The notes under the pieces: generated by a model
Databases searched by the model: none
What the model was told of the DNA's origin: nothing
Seen by the model: only the letters and a program-made list of their open reading frames with translations
Origin: JAYWXI01 sp036016955
Lineage (GTDB): Bacteria; Bacteroidota; Bacteroidia; Flavobacteriales; Weeksellaceae
DNA length: 64,000 bases
Direction: 5' to 3'
Assembly: GCF_036016955.1 (NCBI RefSeq)
Contig: NZ_JAYWXI010000004.1
Span: forward strand, 151,970 to 215,969
Translations under genes and position numbers: made by a program
Part shown: piece by piece, positions 25,819 to 34,478 of the stretch
Layout of the letters: each line of letters opens with the position of its first letter
Numbering within the stretch: the first letter of the stretch is position 1

Positions 25819-27267
25819 ATGAAAAAATATACTGAAGACGACCTTAGAGAAGATCTGAAAACCAAGGAATACGAAGCCGGATTTTATACCGACATCGAAT
25901 ATGAGGATTTTCCAACTGGGCTCAATGAAGACATTATACGGATGATCTCCGCCAAGAAAAACGAGCCGGAATGGATGACGGAATGGCGTTTGGAAGCCTA
26001 TCGAATTTGGCAAAAAATGGAAGAGCCGGATTGGGCAAATATTCGTTACGAAAAACCTGATTTTCAATCGATAAAATACTACGCCGCACCGAAGAAAAAA
26101 CCGGAATTGGCCAGCTTGGATGAAGTGGACCCCGAATTGCTCAAAACCTTTGAAAAACTGGGTATTAATATCGAAGAACAAAAACGGCTTGCAGGTGTAG
26201 CGGTGGACATCGTAATGGATTCTGTATCGGTTAAGACAACGTTTCAGGAAACATTGAAGGAAAAAGGGATTATTTTCTGTTCGATTTCCGAAGCCATACA
26301 AAATCACCCTGATTTGGTTCGGAAATACATCGGTAAGGTCGTGCCTCGCGGGGATAATTTTTATGCCGCGCTTAACTCGGCCGTATTTTCAGACGGATCA
26401 TTCTGTTACATTCCCAAGGGCGTGAAGTGCCCGATGGAGCTTTCCACTTATTTCAGAATCAACCAAGCCGGAACAGGGCAGTTTGAACGCACCCTAGTTG
26501 TTGCCGATGAAGGCAGTTACGTTTCTTATTTGGAAGGATGCACGGCTCCAGCCAGGGACGAAAACCAACTGCATGCGGCCGTGGTGGAGCTCATCGCGAT
26601 GGACGATGCCGAAATAAAGTATTCAACCGTCCAAAACTGGTTTCCGGGGGATGAAGAGGGAAAAGGAGGTGTTTACAACTTCGTAACGAAAAGGGGATTA
26701 TGTGAAAATCGTGCAAAAATTTCATGGACGCAGGTGGAGACCGGCTCGGCCGTGACTTGGAAATACCCCAGCTGTATCCTGAAAGGCGATCATTCCATCG
26801 GAGAGTTTTATTCGATTGCCGTGACCAACAATCACCAATACGCCGATACGGGCACCAAGATGATTCACATCGGTAAAAACACCCGTTCGACCATCATTTC
26901 CAAAGGTATTTCTGCAGGAAAATCCAATAACTCTTACCGCGGATTGGTCAAGGTAATGCCTTCGGCCAAGGGAGCCCGAAATTTCTCTCAATGCGATTCG
27001 CTTTTGATGGGGAACGAATGCGGCGCTCATACTTTCCCTTACATCGAAATCAAAGATCCTTCCGCCCAATTGGAGCACGAAGCCACGACTTCCAAAATCG
27101 GGGAAGATCAGATTTTTTATTGTAACCAAAGAGGCATCGATACCGAGAAAGCCATTGCACTCATCGTCAACGGCTTCAGCAAGGAAGTTCTCAATAAACT
27201 GCCGATGGAATTTGCCATTGAAGCTCAAAAACTTTTGGAAATTTCCTTGGAAGGTTCAGTGGGTTAA
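25819..27267 (+). CDS. sufB: Fe-S cluster assembly protein SufB
   Basis: 482 aa, normal length. SufB is the scaffold subunit of SufBC2D on which the cluster is built. Typical stretches: [59 protein letters not shown], and the C-terminal [18 protein letters not shown]. The right-handed beta-helix core and C-terminal helical SufC-binding part are both present. In an operon with sufC (89 bases downstream) and sufD. Confidence 0.97.
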   Translation: MKKYTEDDLREDLKTKEYEAGFYTDIEYEDFPTGLNEDIIRMISAKKNEPEWMTEWRLEAYRIWQKMEEPDWANIRYEKPDFQSIKYYAAPKKKPELASLDEVDPELLKTFEKLGINIEEQKRLAGVAVDIVMDSVSVKTTFQETLKEKGIIFCSISEAIQNHPDLVRKYIGKVVPRGDNFYAALNSAVFSDGSFCYIPKGVKCPMELSTYFRINQAGTGQFERTLVVADEGSYVSYLEGCTAPARDENQLHAAVVELIAMDDAEIKYSTVQNWFPGDEEGKGGVYNFVTKRGLCENRAKISWTQVETGSAVTWKYPSCILKGDHSIGEFYSIAVTNNHQYADTGTKMIHIGKNTRSTIISKGISAGKSNNSYRGLVKVMPSAKGARNFSQCDSLLMGNECGAHTFPYIEIKDPSAQLEHEATTSKIGEDQIFYCNQRGIDTEKAIALIVNGFSKEVLNKLPMEFAIEAQKLLEISLEGSVG

Positions 27268-27356
27268 ACCGCAAACAAAAACGACTGACTATCACAAAAA
27301 AATCACATTTACTTCTCCCTCAATAAAAGGAGAAACAGCCATAAAAAACAGTAAAA

Positions 27357-28100
27357 ATGCTAAAAATAAATAACTTACACGCCAAAATAGAGGATGGGGC
27401 AACGATTTTGAAGGGAATCAATCTTGAAATCAATCCCGGCGAAGTTCATGCCATCATGGGACCTAACGGTGCCGGAAAATCTACGCTTTCTTCCGTGATC
27501 GCAGGACGGGAAGATTACGAGGTAACCGACGGTGAAATTCTCTTCGAAGGCGAAAACATCGTGGAAGACGCGCCCGAAGAAAGAGCTCACAAGGGAATTT
27601 TTCTTTCGTTTCAGTATCCCGTGGAAATTCCCGGGGTTACGGTAACCAACTTTATCAAAGCAGCTATTAACGAAACCCGCAAAGCCAAAGGGTTGGATGA
27701 ACTTCCGGCGAAAGAAATGCTGGCCTTGGTCCGTGAAAATGCAGAAAAATTGGAAATCAAAAAAGATTTCTTGGGACGCTCCCTCAATGAAGGTTTCTCC
27801 GGCGGGGAGAAAAAAAGAAACGAGATTTTCCAAATGATGATGCTTGACCCCAAATTAGCCATTTTGGACGAGACCGATTCCGGCTTGGATATCGATGCCC
27901 TACGCATCGTAGCCGACGGGGTGAACAAATTTAGAAACCAAGGAAATGCCGTGCTTTTGATCACCCACTACCAAAGGCTTTTAAACTACATCCAGCCCGA
28001 TTTTGTTCATGTTTTGGCCGATGGCAAAATCATTAAAACAGGCGATAAAAATTTGGCGCTGGAGCTTGAAGAAAAAGGCTACGACTGGCTGACCAAGTAA
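27357..28100 (+). CDS. sufC: Fe-S cluster assembly ATPase SufC
   Basis: 247 aa ABC-type ATPase. Walker A is GPNGAGKST (about residue 35), the signature is FSGGEKKRNE (about 144), and Walker B is LAILDETDSGLDID (about 168). As in other SufC proteins it lacks a membrane partner and drives conformational change of the SufB-SufD dimer. It begins 89 bases after sufB. Confidence 0.97.
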   Translation: MLKINNLHAKIEDGATILKGINLEINPGEVHAIMGPNGAGKSTLSSVIAGREDYEVTDGEILFEGENIVEDAPEERAHKGIFLSFQYPVEIPGVTVTNFIKAAINETRKAKGLDELPAKEMLALVRENAEKLEIKKDFLGRSLNEGFSGGEKKRNEIFQMMMLDPKLAILDETDSGLDIDALRIVADGVNKFRNQGNAVLLITHYQRLLNYIQPDFVHVLADGKIIKTGDKNLALELEEKGYDWLTK

Positions 28101-28187
28101 AACGTTTGACACTCCTATTTAAATAAAAATATAACTTCAGCCGCTCTTGTGATTCATCTCATTGAGAGGCTGTGAAAAGGCTTAACA

Positions 28188-29495
28188 ATGGCGTTATACG
28201 AACAAATCATACAAAATCATCCTTCCTTTTTGCAAGGGCTCCGTCACCACTTCTTGAACGAAGCTAGGGCTGAGGCTCTAAAATCGTTTGAGGCCAAAGG
28301 ATTTCCGACCAAAAAAGAGGAAGAATACAAATACACCAACCTCCGCGAAATTACAGAAAAAGATTACTCTTTTTTCCCTGCCGAAGCGCATCACTTAACC
28401 AAAACCCAACTTGATGAACTTCATTTGGGCGAAGAGCATTTCGATTGGATTGTATTTGTCAATGGGGTTCTTCGCAAAGAACTCTCGAATATTTCTTTGG
28501 AAAACGCAGAGTTTCTTTCCATGGAGCATGCCTTGAAAGACCCACACCATAAAGGGGTTTTTGAAAACTACTTCGGGCAAATTGCCACAAAAGGAAATGC
28601 ACTTGTAGACCTCAACACGGCCTACACCCGCGAAGGTTTTTTCCTTCACGTTCCGAAAAACGTGGGGATTGCAAAACCAATTCATGTGTTTTATCTCTCT
28701 CAAAATCAATCTGAAAACACTTTTTACAATACGCGAAACCTTCTAATCGTGGAAGAAGGGGCTAAGGTGGAAATCATTGAAAGTCACCATAATTTTGATG
28801 AAACTTTTGTCTTCACCAATGCCGTAACCGAAATTTTCGCCGGTAAAAATGCCAAGGCCGACTGGCACAAGCTACAGAACGACAATGAGCAATCTGCACT
28901 TGTTGACCATACGTTCGTGAAACAGGAAAGAGACAGTTTGGCAACCGTAAATACATTCTCATTCGGAGGAAAACTGGTTCGCAATAATTTGGATTTTATC
29001 CACGGAGGTGAAAACATCAACTCTTTTATGAACGGGATTACCATTATCGGAAACGAACAACTGGTTGACCATCATACTGCGGTGCATCACAATTTCCCCC
29101 ATTGCGAAAGCTATCAGAATTACAAAGGCATTTTCAAAGATAAAGCCAAAGGAGTCTTTAACGGAAAAGTTTTCGTAGACCAAATTGCTCAGAAAACCAA
29201 TGCTTACCAACAAAATAACAACGTCTTGCTAAGTGAGGGGGCAGAAATCAACACCAAGCCCCAGCTTGAAATTTTCGCCGATGATGTAAAATGTTCTCAT
29301 GGGTGTACCGTGGGGCAGTTGGACAAAGAAGCATTATTCTACCTCCGGGCGAGAGGAATTTCCAAGAAAGAGGCACAGGCACTCCTGCTTTACGCCTTTG
29401 CCAACGATGCCATGCAAAACATCGACATCGAACCTTTGAAACTAAAACTATCCAAACTTTTAGCTGAAAAATTAGACGTGGCAATGGGTTTTTAA
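28188..29495 (+). CDS. sufD: Fe-S cluster assembly protein SufD
   Basis: 435 aa. N-terminal helical part (SFEAKGFPTKKEEEYKYTNL, the family signature), beta-helix core, and C-terminal CSHGCTVGQLDKEALFYLRA containing the conserved Cys-His-Gly-Cys and the RGI/SKKEAQ helix. It pairs with SufB and is needed for iron uptake into the complex. A terminator follows 20 bases after the stop, so expression of the next gene may be separate or by read-through. Confidence 0.96.
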   Translation: MALYEQIIQNHPSFLQGLRHHFLNEARAEALKSFEAKGFPTKKEEEYKYTNLREITEKDYSFFPAEAHHLTKTQLDELHLGEEHFDWIVFVNGVLRKELSNISLENAEFLSMEHALKDPHHKGVFENYFGQIATKGNALVDLNTAYTREGFFLHVPKNVGIAKPIHVFYLSQNQSENTFYNTRNLLIVEEGAKVEIIESHHNFDETFVFTNAVTEIFAGKNAKADWHKLQNDNEQSALVDHTFVKQERDSLATVNTFSFGGKLVRNNLDFIHGGENINSFMNGITIIGNEQLVDHHTAVHHNFPHCESYQNYKGIFKDKAKGVFNGKVFVDQIAQKTNAYQQNNNVLLSEGAEINTKPQLEIFADDVKCSHGCTVGQLDKEALFYLRARGISKKEAQALLLYAFANDAMQNIDIEPLKLKLSKLLAEKLDVAMGF

Positions 29496-29515
29496 ACGAA
29501 TCTATTTTATTTATC

Positions 29516-29546
29516 AAAATTCCCTTCCTCGGATAGGGAATTTTTG
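29516..29546 (+). terminator. Intrinsic terminator after sufD
   Basis: AAAATTCCCT (29516-29525) pairs with AGGGAATTTT (29535-29544) around a 9-base loop, followed by T. Confidence 0.75.
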
Positions 29547-29560
29547 CTATATTGACGCCT

Positions 29561-30085
29561 ATGAATCTGCAATATGTCAAAACACATATCGACGCTTACA
29601 ACAGGCACCATCAAGTTTTGGATGCGGCCCGCTATCTTTTGAGAGTGTTCGGCCTGGAACACCCGAACCTCTCAAAATTCGATTACCAACAGGATGTTCC
29701 CGAAGGGCAACTCTTGCTCACGGCCGTAGGTTCTATTCCCGGGAAGCAGGTAGTTTATATTCCGGAAAATCTTTTTGATTTCGACCTTTCTTTGGTTTTA
29801 AACCTTTTAGCTCACGAGATGCTTCACGTCAGGCAAAAAGCCGAAGAAACACTGGTAGAAGACAAGAACGAGAGAGAATGGCAAGCCTATACGGAAATGT
29901 TGTTTCATAAACATTTTCCCCATGTTCCCGAAGCGTCGGATTTTCACCGAAAGCAGTTTGCCCAAAAAGCACTACTCTATTACGATCGGATGGGCTCCGA
30001 CAGCGCACTGCAGAAAAAATACATAGAAGAAAAACTAAAAGTAGAACAGCTTTTGGCCGAAATAGAAAAAAAACTAAACTCATAA
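29561..30085 (+). CDS. Uncharacterised HExxH protein, putative metallopeptidase
   Basis: 174 aa from ATG 29561. I do not recognise the family. There is no signal peptide or membrane helix, so it is probably cytoplasmic. An HExxH zinc motif sits in LLAHEMLHVRQ (about residue 88), and a candidate third ligand glutamate lies 20 residues on in EREWQAYTEM. The C-terminus is a charged, probably coiled-coil helix (KKYIEEKLKVEQLLAEIEKK). It lies between sufD and an exonuclease gene, 16 bases before the latter, all on one strand. The activity is inferred only from the motif. Confidence 0.75.
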   Translation: MNLQYVKTHIDAYNRHHQVLDAARYLLRVFGLEHPNLSKFDYQQDVPEGQLLLTAVGSIPGKQVVYIPENLFDFDLSLVLNLLAHEMLHVRQKAEETLVEDKNEREWQAYTEMLFHKHFPHVPEASDFHRKQFAQKALLYYDRMGSDSALQKKYIEEKLKVEQLLAEIEKKLNS

Positions 30086-30101
30086 CCATTCCTTCAAACC
30101 C

Positions 30102-30800
30102 ATGATTCAACATATTCCGATCGAAAAAGTACTCTTTCTTGATATTGAGACCGTTCCCCAAGAGCCCTCTTGGGATACCCTTAACGACACCGAGCGAAAA
30201 CTCTGGGAAAAGAAAACCCATTACCAAAGGAAAGACGAGGTTTCGCCCGAAGAGTTTTACGGCCAAAGGGCGGGCATCATGGCCGAATTCGGAAAAATCA
30301 TCTGCATCTCGGTAGGAATGCTGGAAAAAAACGGTAAACTCCGCATCAAAAGTTACGCAAGCGACAACGAAAAAAAACTTTTGGAATCTTTCGGTGCTCT
30401 CTTCAATAAACCGCGGCTTCGCGATGTGATTCTCTGTGCCCATAATGGTAAGGAATTTGATTTTCCTTGGATTTCCCGGCGTTTTCTAATCAACGGGATG
30501 CCTCCTCCGGTGCCGTTTCAGATGTTTGGCAAAAAACCTTGGGAAATTCCCCATCTCGACACCATGGAATTGTGGAAATTCGGCGACTACAAATCCTTTA
30601 TTTCGTTGGAACTCATGGCCCACATTTTTGGAATCCCTACCCCAAAAGATGATATTGACGGCTCTATGGTTTCATCTATTTATTATATAGAAAAAGATTT
30701 ATTTAGAATCGTTAAATATTGTGAAAAAGATGTCTTAACTTTGGCCAATGTTTTCCGAAGAATGAGGCAAGAAGATTTACTCCAACGTCACGATGCCTAA
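30102..30800 (+). CDS. PolB-like 3'-5' exonuclease (DEDD family)
   Basis: 232 aa. It has the three exonuclease motifs: LFLDIETVPQ (Exo I, about residue 12), CAHNGKEFDFPWI (Exo II, about 112) and a C-terminal RIVKYCEKDVLTLANVF (Exo III, YxxxD form). The family is annotated as the exonuclease domain of family B DNA polymerases standing alone. Its substrate in vivo is unknown. It sits with the HExxH gene and a SufT-like gene after the suf operon. Confidence 0.88.
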   Translation: MIQHIPIEKVLFLDIETVPQEPSWDTLNDTERKLWEKKTHYQRKDEVSPEEFYGQRAGIMAEFGKIICISVGMLEKNGKLRIKSYASDNEKKLLESFGALFNKPRLRDVILCAHNGKEFDFPWISRRFLINGMPPPVPFQMFGKKPWEIPHLDTMELWKFGDYKSFISLELMAHIFGIPTPKDDIDGSMVSSIYYIEKDLFRIVKYCEKDVLTLANVFRRMRQEDLLQRHDA

Positions 30801-30852
30801 AATCGCCCGAAGAAAACAAAAAATCTTATAAAAAGTTGTTAAACTCCGTGCA

Positions 30853-31182
30853 ATGAAATATACCGACGATAAAATCGCAACCATCGGCGAAGAGATCATC
30901 AAAACCCTAAAAACGATTTACGATCCCGAAATCCCCGTGGATATTTATGAATTGGGCTTGGTATACGATGTCCAGATTTCAGACGAAGGGGCTGTAAAAG
31001 TCGTTATGACCCTTACAACGCCCAATTGTCCCGTTGCCGAATCGCTTCCTCAAGAAGTCAAAGAAAAAGTATCGGAAGTGGAAGGCGTAAACCATGTTGA
31101 CTTGGAACTGACTTTCGAGCCCGCTTGGAGCAAAGACATGATGAGCGAAGAAGCCAAGTTTGAACTCGGCATTTTATTCTAA
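30853..31182 (+). CDS. DUF59/MIP18-family protein, SufT-like
   Basis: 109 aa. IIKTLKTIYDPEIPVDIYEL and the motif LTTPNCPVAESLP, with its conserved Cys, are typical of DUF59 proteins such as SufT and PaaD, which help mature Fe-S proteins. Placement 3' of suf genes supports a role in Fe-S trafficking. It is convergent with the sulfurtransferase gene, with only 7 bases between. Confidence 0.92.
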   Translation: MKYTDDKIATIGEEIIKTLKTIYDPEIPVDIYELGLVYDVQISDEGAVKVVMTLTTPNCPVAESLPQEVKEKVSEVEGVNHVDLELTFEPAWSKDMMSEEAKFELGILF

Positions 31183-31189
31183 CCTCTTT

Positions 31190-32038
31190 TTAATCTCGTT
31201 CTACAGCGATAGGCTTGCCCCTGCGGCTCCACTCGCTCCATGAACCTACGTACAAAGAAGGAGGCGGAAATCCTGCTAAAACCATTGCCAAAACCGTATG
31301 ACAAGCCGTCACTCCGGAACCGCAATGCACTATGCAATCTAGATCTTTTTTTAAAAATTGGGCATATTTCATACGCAACGCTTCGCGCCCTAAGAAAAAA
31401 CCCTCGGCATTGAAATTTTCAGAAAAAGGAAAATTAATCGCTCCCGGAATATGCCCAGCAACCGTATCAATAGGCTCAAAGTCCCCACGGTAACGAGACG
31501 ACTCCCTTACATCAATAACAAGTGCCGATCCATCGGAAAGTTTTTGTTCCACTTCTTCAAGGCTTACCGTCGGCAGCATCCAATCGTCGGGAATTTTCAC
31601 AACGTTTTTTTTCACCGCTTCCTCTCCGCTCCTAATCGGCAGTCCATACGCTAAGGCTGCCGGCCATCCTCCGTTAAGCACTCGAACCCAATCAATCCCA
31701 AAAGCCCTAAGCATCCACCAAACTCTCGCCGCCGCATTCGCCCCACCCTGAGCATCATAAACCACCACACGGGATTGCGCCGTGATTCCCAAATCGGAAA
31801 CCGTTTTTGCAAAATCAAACAAGTCGGGAAGCGGATGACGTCCACCTTGAGAAGGCGAATGAGAAATAGCAGACCAATCCTTTTCCAAATCGGCAAATAA
31901 AGCCCCTTGGAGATGCCCCGCAAGATATTCGGCTTCGGCCTGCTTTCCCGTACGGGCATCCAATACCACCAATAAAGGGTCTTCTAAACATTCTTTCAAT
32001 TCGGAAACCTCAATAATCGGCGGACAAACAACATGCAT
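31190..32038 (-). CDS. Two-domain sulfurtransferase (3-mercaptopyruvate type)
   Basis: 282 aa with two rhodanese domains. The active-site loop in the second domain is HCGSGVTACH (Cys near residue 238); the CGSGVTA form is typical of 3-mercaptopyruvate sulfurtransferase, while thiosulfate rhodaneses usually have CRxGxT/R. The first domain carries VVLDARTGKQAEAEYLAGHL. It transfers sulfane sulfur to thiol or cyanide acceptors. It is downstream of the HMG-CoA lyase gene (30 bases) and likely in one transcript with it. Confidence 0.9.
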   Translation of the reverse strand: MHVVCPPIIEVSELKECLEDPLLVVLDARTGKQAEAEYLAGHLQGALFADLEKDWSAISHSPSQGGRHPLPDLFDFAKTVSDLGITAQSRVVVYDAQGGANAAARVWWMLRAFGIDWVRVLNGGWPAALAYGLPIRSGEEAVKKNVVKIPDDWMLPTVSLEEVEQKLSDGSALVIDVRESSRYRGDFEPIDTVAGHIPGAINFPFSENFNAEGFFLGREALRMKYAQFLKKDLDCIVHCGSGVTACHTVLAMVLAGFPPPSLYVGSWSEWSRRGKPIAVERD

Positions 32039-32068
32039 GATTGAATTGAGTTATTAAGCGTTCAGCGG

Positions 32069-32917
32069 TTAAAAATGAAAAATAGTTTTGGCCTTATTCC
32101 ATGCCGACTCAAAATTGAGGAGATGAAGTTTATGATCCTCCTTTTTTTTCTGTAAAAAATTAATCACCTGCTCGGTGGGCATATTCCCCACCAAATCGTC
32201 CTTGGCCATCGGGCATCCACCAATCCCCTTAATAGCCGAATCAAACCTCCGACAACCGTTTTCGTATGCCGCATTTAGCTTGGCATAAGCCTCCTGATAG
32301 CGGTTATGAAAATGAGCGCCAAATTCTACCGAAGGATAGCGGGATGGGATTTTTTCAAAAAGCAAAGCTATGGTTTGAGGTGTGGCCACGCCCGTCGTGT
32401 CCGACAGCATTACCGTTTTTATGCCTATTTCATTGAAACGCCCCGCCCAAAAATCAACGTCTTCCCATTTCCAAGCCTCTCCGTAAGGGTTCCCGAAAGC
32501 CATCGAAAAATAAAGGGTAAGCACCTTGTTTTCCGCTTTCACCATACGGTAAATTTCCTCCACTTGACGAAAGGCCTCCTCCTGATTTTTGTTGGTATTG
32601 CGATGCTGGAATGTTTCGGATATGGAAAAAGGAAACCCCAGAATATCGACCGCCTCGTGGCTTAGCGCTCTTTCTGCTCCGCTGATATTAGCCACAATAA
32701 CCGACAGCTTGGTCTCCGAACGCGACTTGTCGATATTCCGCACCACTTCCGAAGTATCCGCCATTTGAGGAATGGACTTTGGCGAAACAAAACTTCCGCA
32801 GTCCAACACGTCGAAACGCACCTCCATCAAAGCATTGATGTAGTCGATTTTGATTGGTGTAGGAATAAACTCGCCCCAGCCTTGCATGGCATCACGGGGA
32901 CACTCGGTCAAAAACAT
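32069..32917 (-). CDS. mvaB: Hydroxymethylglutaryl-CoA lyase
   Basis: 282 aa TIM-barrel enzyme that cleaves HMG-CoA to acetoacetate and acetyl-CoA in leucine degradation. Conserved features: ECPRDAMQG at the N-terminus, VLDCGSFVSPKSIPQMAD, the metal-binding FGAHFHNRYQEAYAK, and the signature GIGGCPMAKDDLVGNMPTE with the catalytic Cys. No other leucine-degradation genes are adjacent. A near-consensus TATCTTTA box lies upstream at 32939-32946. Confidence 0.93.
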   Translation of the reverse strand: MFLTECPRDAMQGWGEFIPTPIKIDYINALMEVRFDVLDCGSFVSPKSIPQMADTSEVVRNIDKSRSETKLSVIVANISGAERALSHEAVDILGFPFSISETFQHRNTNKNQEEAFRQVEEIYRMVKAENKVLTLYFSMAFGNPYGEAWKWEDVDFWAGRFNEIGIKTVMLSDTTGVATPQTIALLFEKIPSRYPSVEFGAHFHNRYQEAYAKLNAAYENGCRRFDSAIKGIGGCPMAKDDLVGNMPTEQVINFLQKKKEDHKLHLLNFESAWNKAKTIFHF

Positions 32918-33081
32918 TTTTACTTTTTTTGATTTTGGTAAAGATAATATTTTTCAATTTATCCCAAAAAACAAAGCAAAACACTACAAAACAACACCTT
33001 ACAAACTCATAAGAGAAAGTCGAACTTTTTTATTCCCAGGACTTCCACCCTGCCTTTTTTTCATCTTCCTCCTAAATTCAT

Positions 33082-33089
33082 TAACTTTG
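33082..33089 (+). promoter_or_regulatory. -7 promoter box for pepT
   Basis: TAACTTTG, 24 bases before the pepT ATG. No TTG at the right spacing upstream. Confidence 0.5.
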
Positions 33090-33113
33090 TTAAAATTCAA
33101 AAAAGACCTCATC

Positions 33114-34382
33114 ATGCAGACCATAGATTTCAACTTGGAATGGAAACTGAAGCTTCAAAATCGCTTCATCACTTACGCTAAAATCTACTCTACCAGCGAC
33201 CCTGAAAGCACGAGTACCCCTTCAAGCCCCCAACAATGGGATATTGCGAAATACATTTTCGAAGAGCTTAAAAACCTGGGACTTTCGGACGTTTCCTTGG
33301 ACGATAACGGTTACATCATGGCCTACCTCCCGTCCAACCTCGAAAACGACGACGAACCCACCGTGGGATTTATTGCCCATTATGACACTTCGCCAGATTT
33401 CAATGGGAAGAATGTCAACCCTCAGATTTGGGACGACTACGACGGAGGCGACTTGGTTCTAAACCAAGCTACTGGCTTCACCCTTTCTCCTTCCAGATTT
33501 GAAAGTCTTAAAGACTATGTCGGAAAAACCCTTATCACCACCGACGGCACAACCCTACTGGGCGCAGACGATAAAGCTGGTGTTGCCGAAATCGTTACGG
33601 CAGCAGAGTACCTTTTGGCTCATCCCGAAATAAAGCACGGCCGAATTGCCATCGGCTTCACTCCGGACGAAGAAATCGGTCGCGGAGCCCACCTTTTCGA
33701 TGTTAAAAAATTCGGGGCCGATTGGGCCTATACCATGGACGGTGGAGAGGTCGGCGAGTTGGAATACGAAAACTTCAATGCCGCCGGAGCAGTGGTAACC
33801 ATTCACGGCTTAAGCGTCCATCCGGGATATGCTTACGGTAAAATGATTAACGCCGCTCTTTTGGCTTCGGAGTTTGCAGGAACCCTTCCCGCAGATCAAA
33901 CCCCTTCGACCACTAAAGGCTTCGAAGGCTTCTTCCACCTAATGGATCTTAACGCCGACGTTTCCCAAGCCAAATTGCAATACATCATTCGCGATCACGA
34001 CGAAACAAAATTCGAAGAGCGAAAACGTCTAATGCAGCAAAAAGTAGACGAATTCAACCAAAAATACGGCGAAGGCACCGCCGAAGTGGAAATCAAAGAA
34101 CAATACCGCAACATGAAACAGCAGTTCGAAGGTAAAATGCACATCATCGACATTGCTGCCCAAGCCATGAAAGACGCAAACATCGAACCCAAAATAAAAG
34201 CCATCCGCGGGGGAACCGACGGCGCCCAACTTTCTTATATGGGACTGCCCTGCCCCAATATTTTTGCCGGCGGCATCAACTTCCACGGCCCTTACGAATA
34301 CGTCGCCCTGGAAAGTATGGAAAAAGCGGTAAAAGTTATCGTAAACATCGCTAAAGCCGTGAAAAAACACCCTTCTGCTTAA
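33114..34382 (+). CDS. pepT: Peptidase T (tripeptide aminopeptidase)
   Basis: 422 aa from ATG 33114. A much longer in-frame reading from 32850 crosses the mvaB 5' end and the promoter box and is rejected. M20 metallopeptidase removing N-terminal residues from tripeptides in the cytoplasm. Zinc and catalytic regions: GFIAHYDTSPDF, TLLGADDKAG, TPDEEIGRGAH, YTMDGGEVGE, and a C-terminal IRGGTDGAQLSYMGLPCPN. The NIFAGGINFHGPYEY ending is typical of PepT. Confidence 0.95.
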   Translation: MQTIDFNLEWKLKLQNRFITYAKIYSTSDPESTSTPSSPQQWDIAKYIFEELKNLGLSDVSLDDNGYIMAYLPSNLENDDEPTVGFIAHYDTSPDFNGKNVNPQIWDDYDGGDLVLNQATGFTLSPSRFESLKDYVGKTLITTDGTTLLGADDKAGVAEIVTAAEYLLAHPEIKHGRIAIGFTPDEEIGRGAHLFDVKKFGADWAYTMDGGEVGELEYENFNAAGAVVTIHGLSVHPGYAYGKMINAALLASEFAGTLPADQTPSTTKGFEGFFHLMDLNADVSQAKLQYIIRDHDETKFEERKRLMQQKVDEFNQKYGEGTAEVEIKEQYRNMKQQFEGKMHIIDIAAQAMKDANIEPKIKAIRGGTDGAQLSYMGLPCPNIFAGGINFHGPYEYVALESMEKAVKVIVNIAKAVKKHPSA

Positions 34383-34434
34383 TCCCATTCTTTTGATTAT
34401 CAAATAAATGGATTTGAAAAATTAACATTCAGAT

Positions 34435-34465
34435 AACCCCCAATTCATATTGGGGGTTTATTTTT
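34435..34465 (+). terminator. Intrinsic terminator after pepT
   Basis: AACCCCCAAT (34435-34444) pairs with ATTGGGGGTT (34449-34458) around a 4-base loop. The following T-run forms part of the next -7 box. Confidence 0.85.
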
Positions 34466-34466
34466 G
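34459..34466 (+). promoter_or_regulatory. -7 promoter box for the phosphoesterase at 34479
   Basis: TATTTTTG directly after the terminator stem, 12 bases before the ATG. The -33 position falls within the terminator stem and has no TTG. Confidence 0.5.
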
Positions 34467-34478
34467 TGAAAAATTACC

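Noticed and set aside
32850..33113. 88-residue N-terminal extension of pepT
   Set aside because: It overlaps the start of mvaB on the other strand and the TAACTTTG box; PepT begins at 33114.
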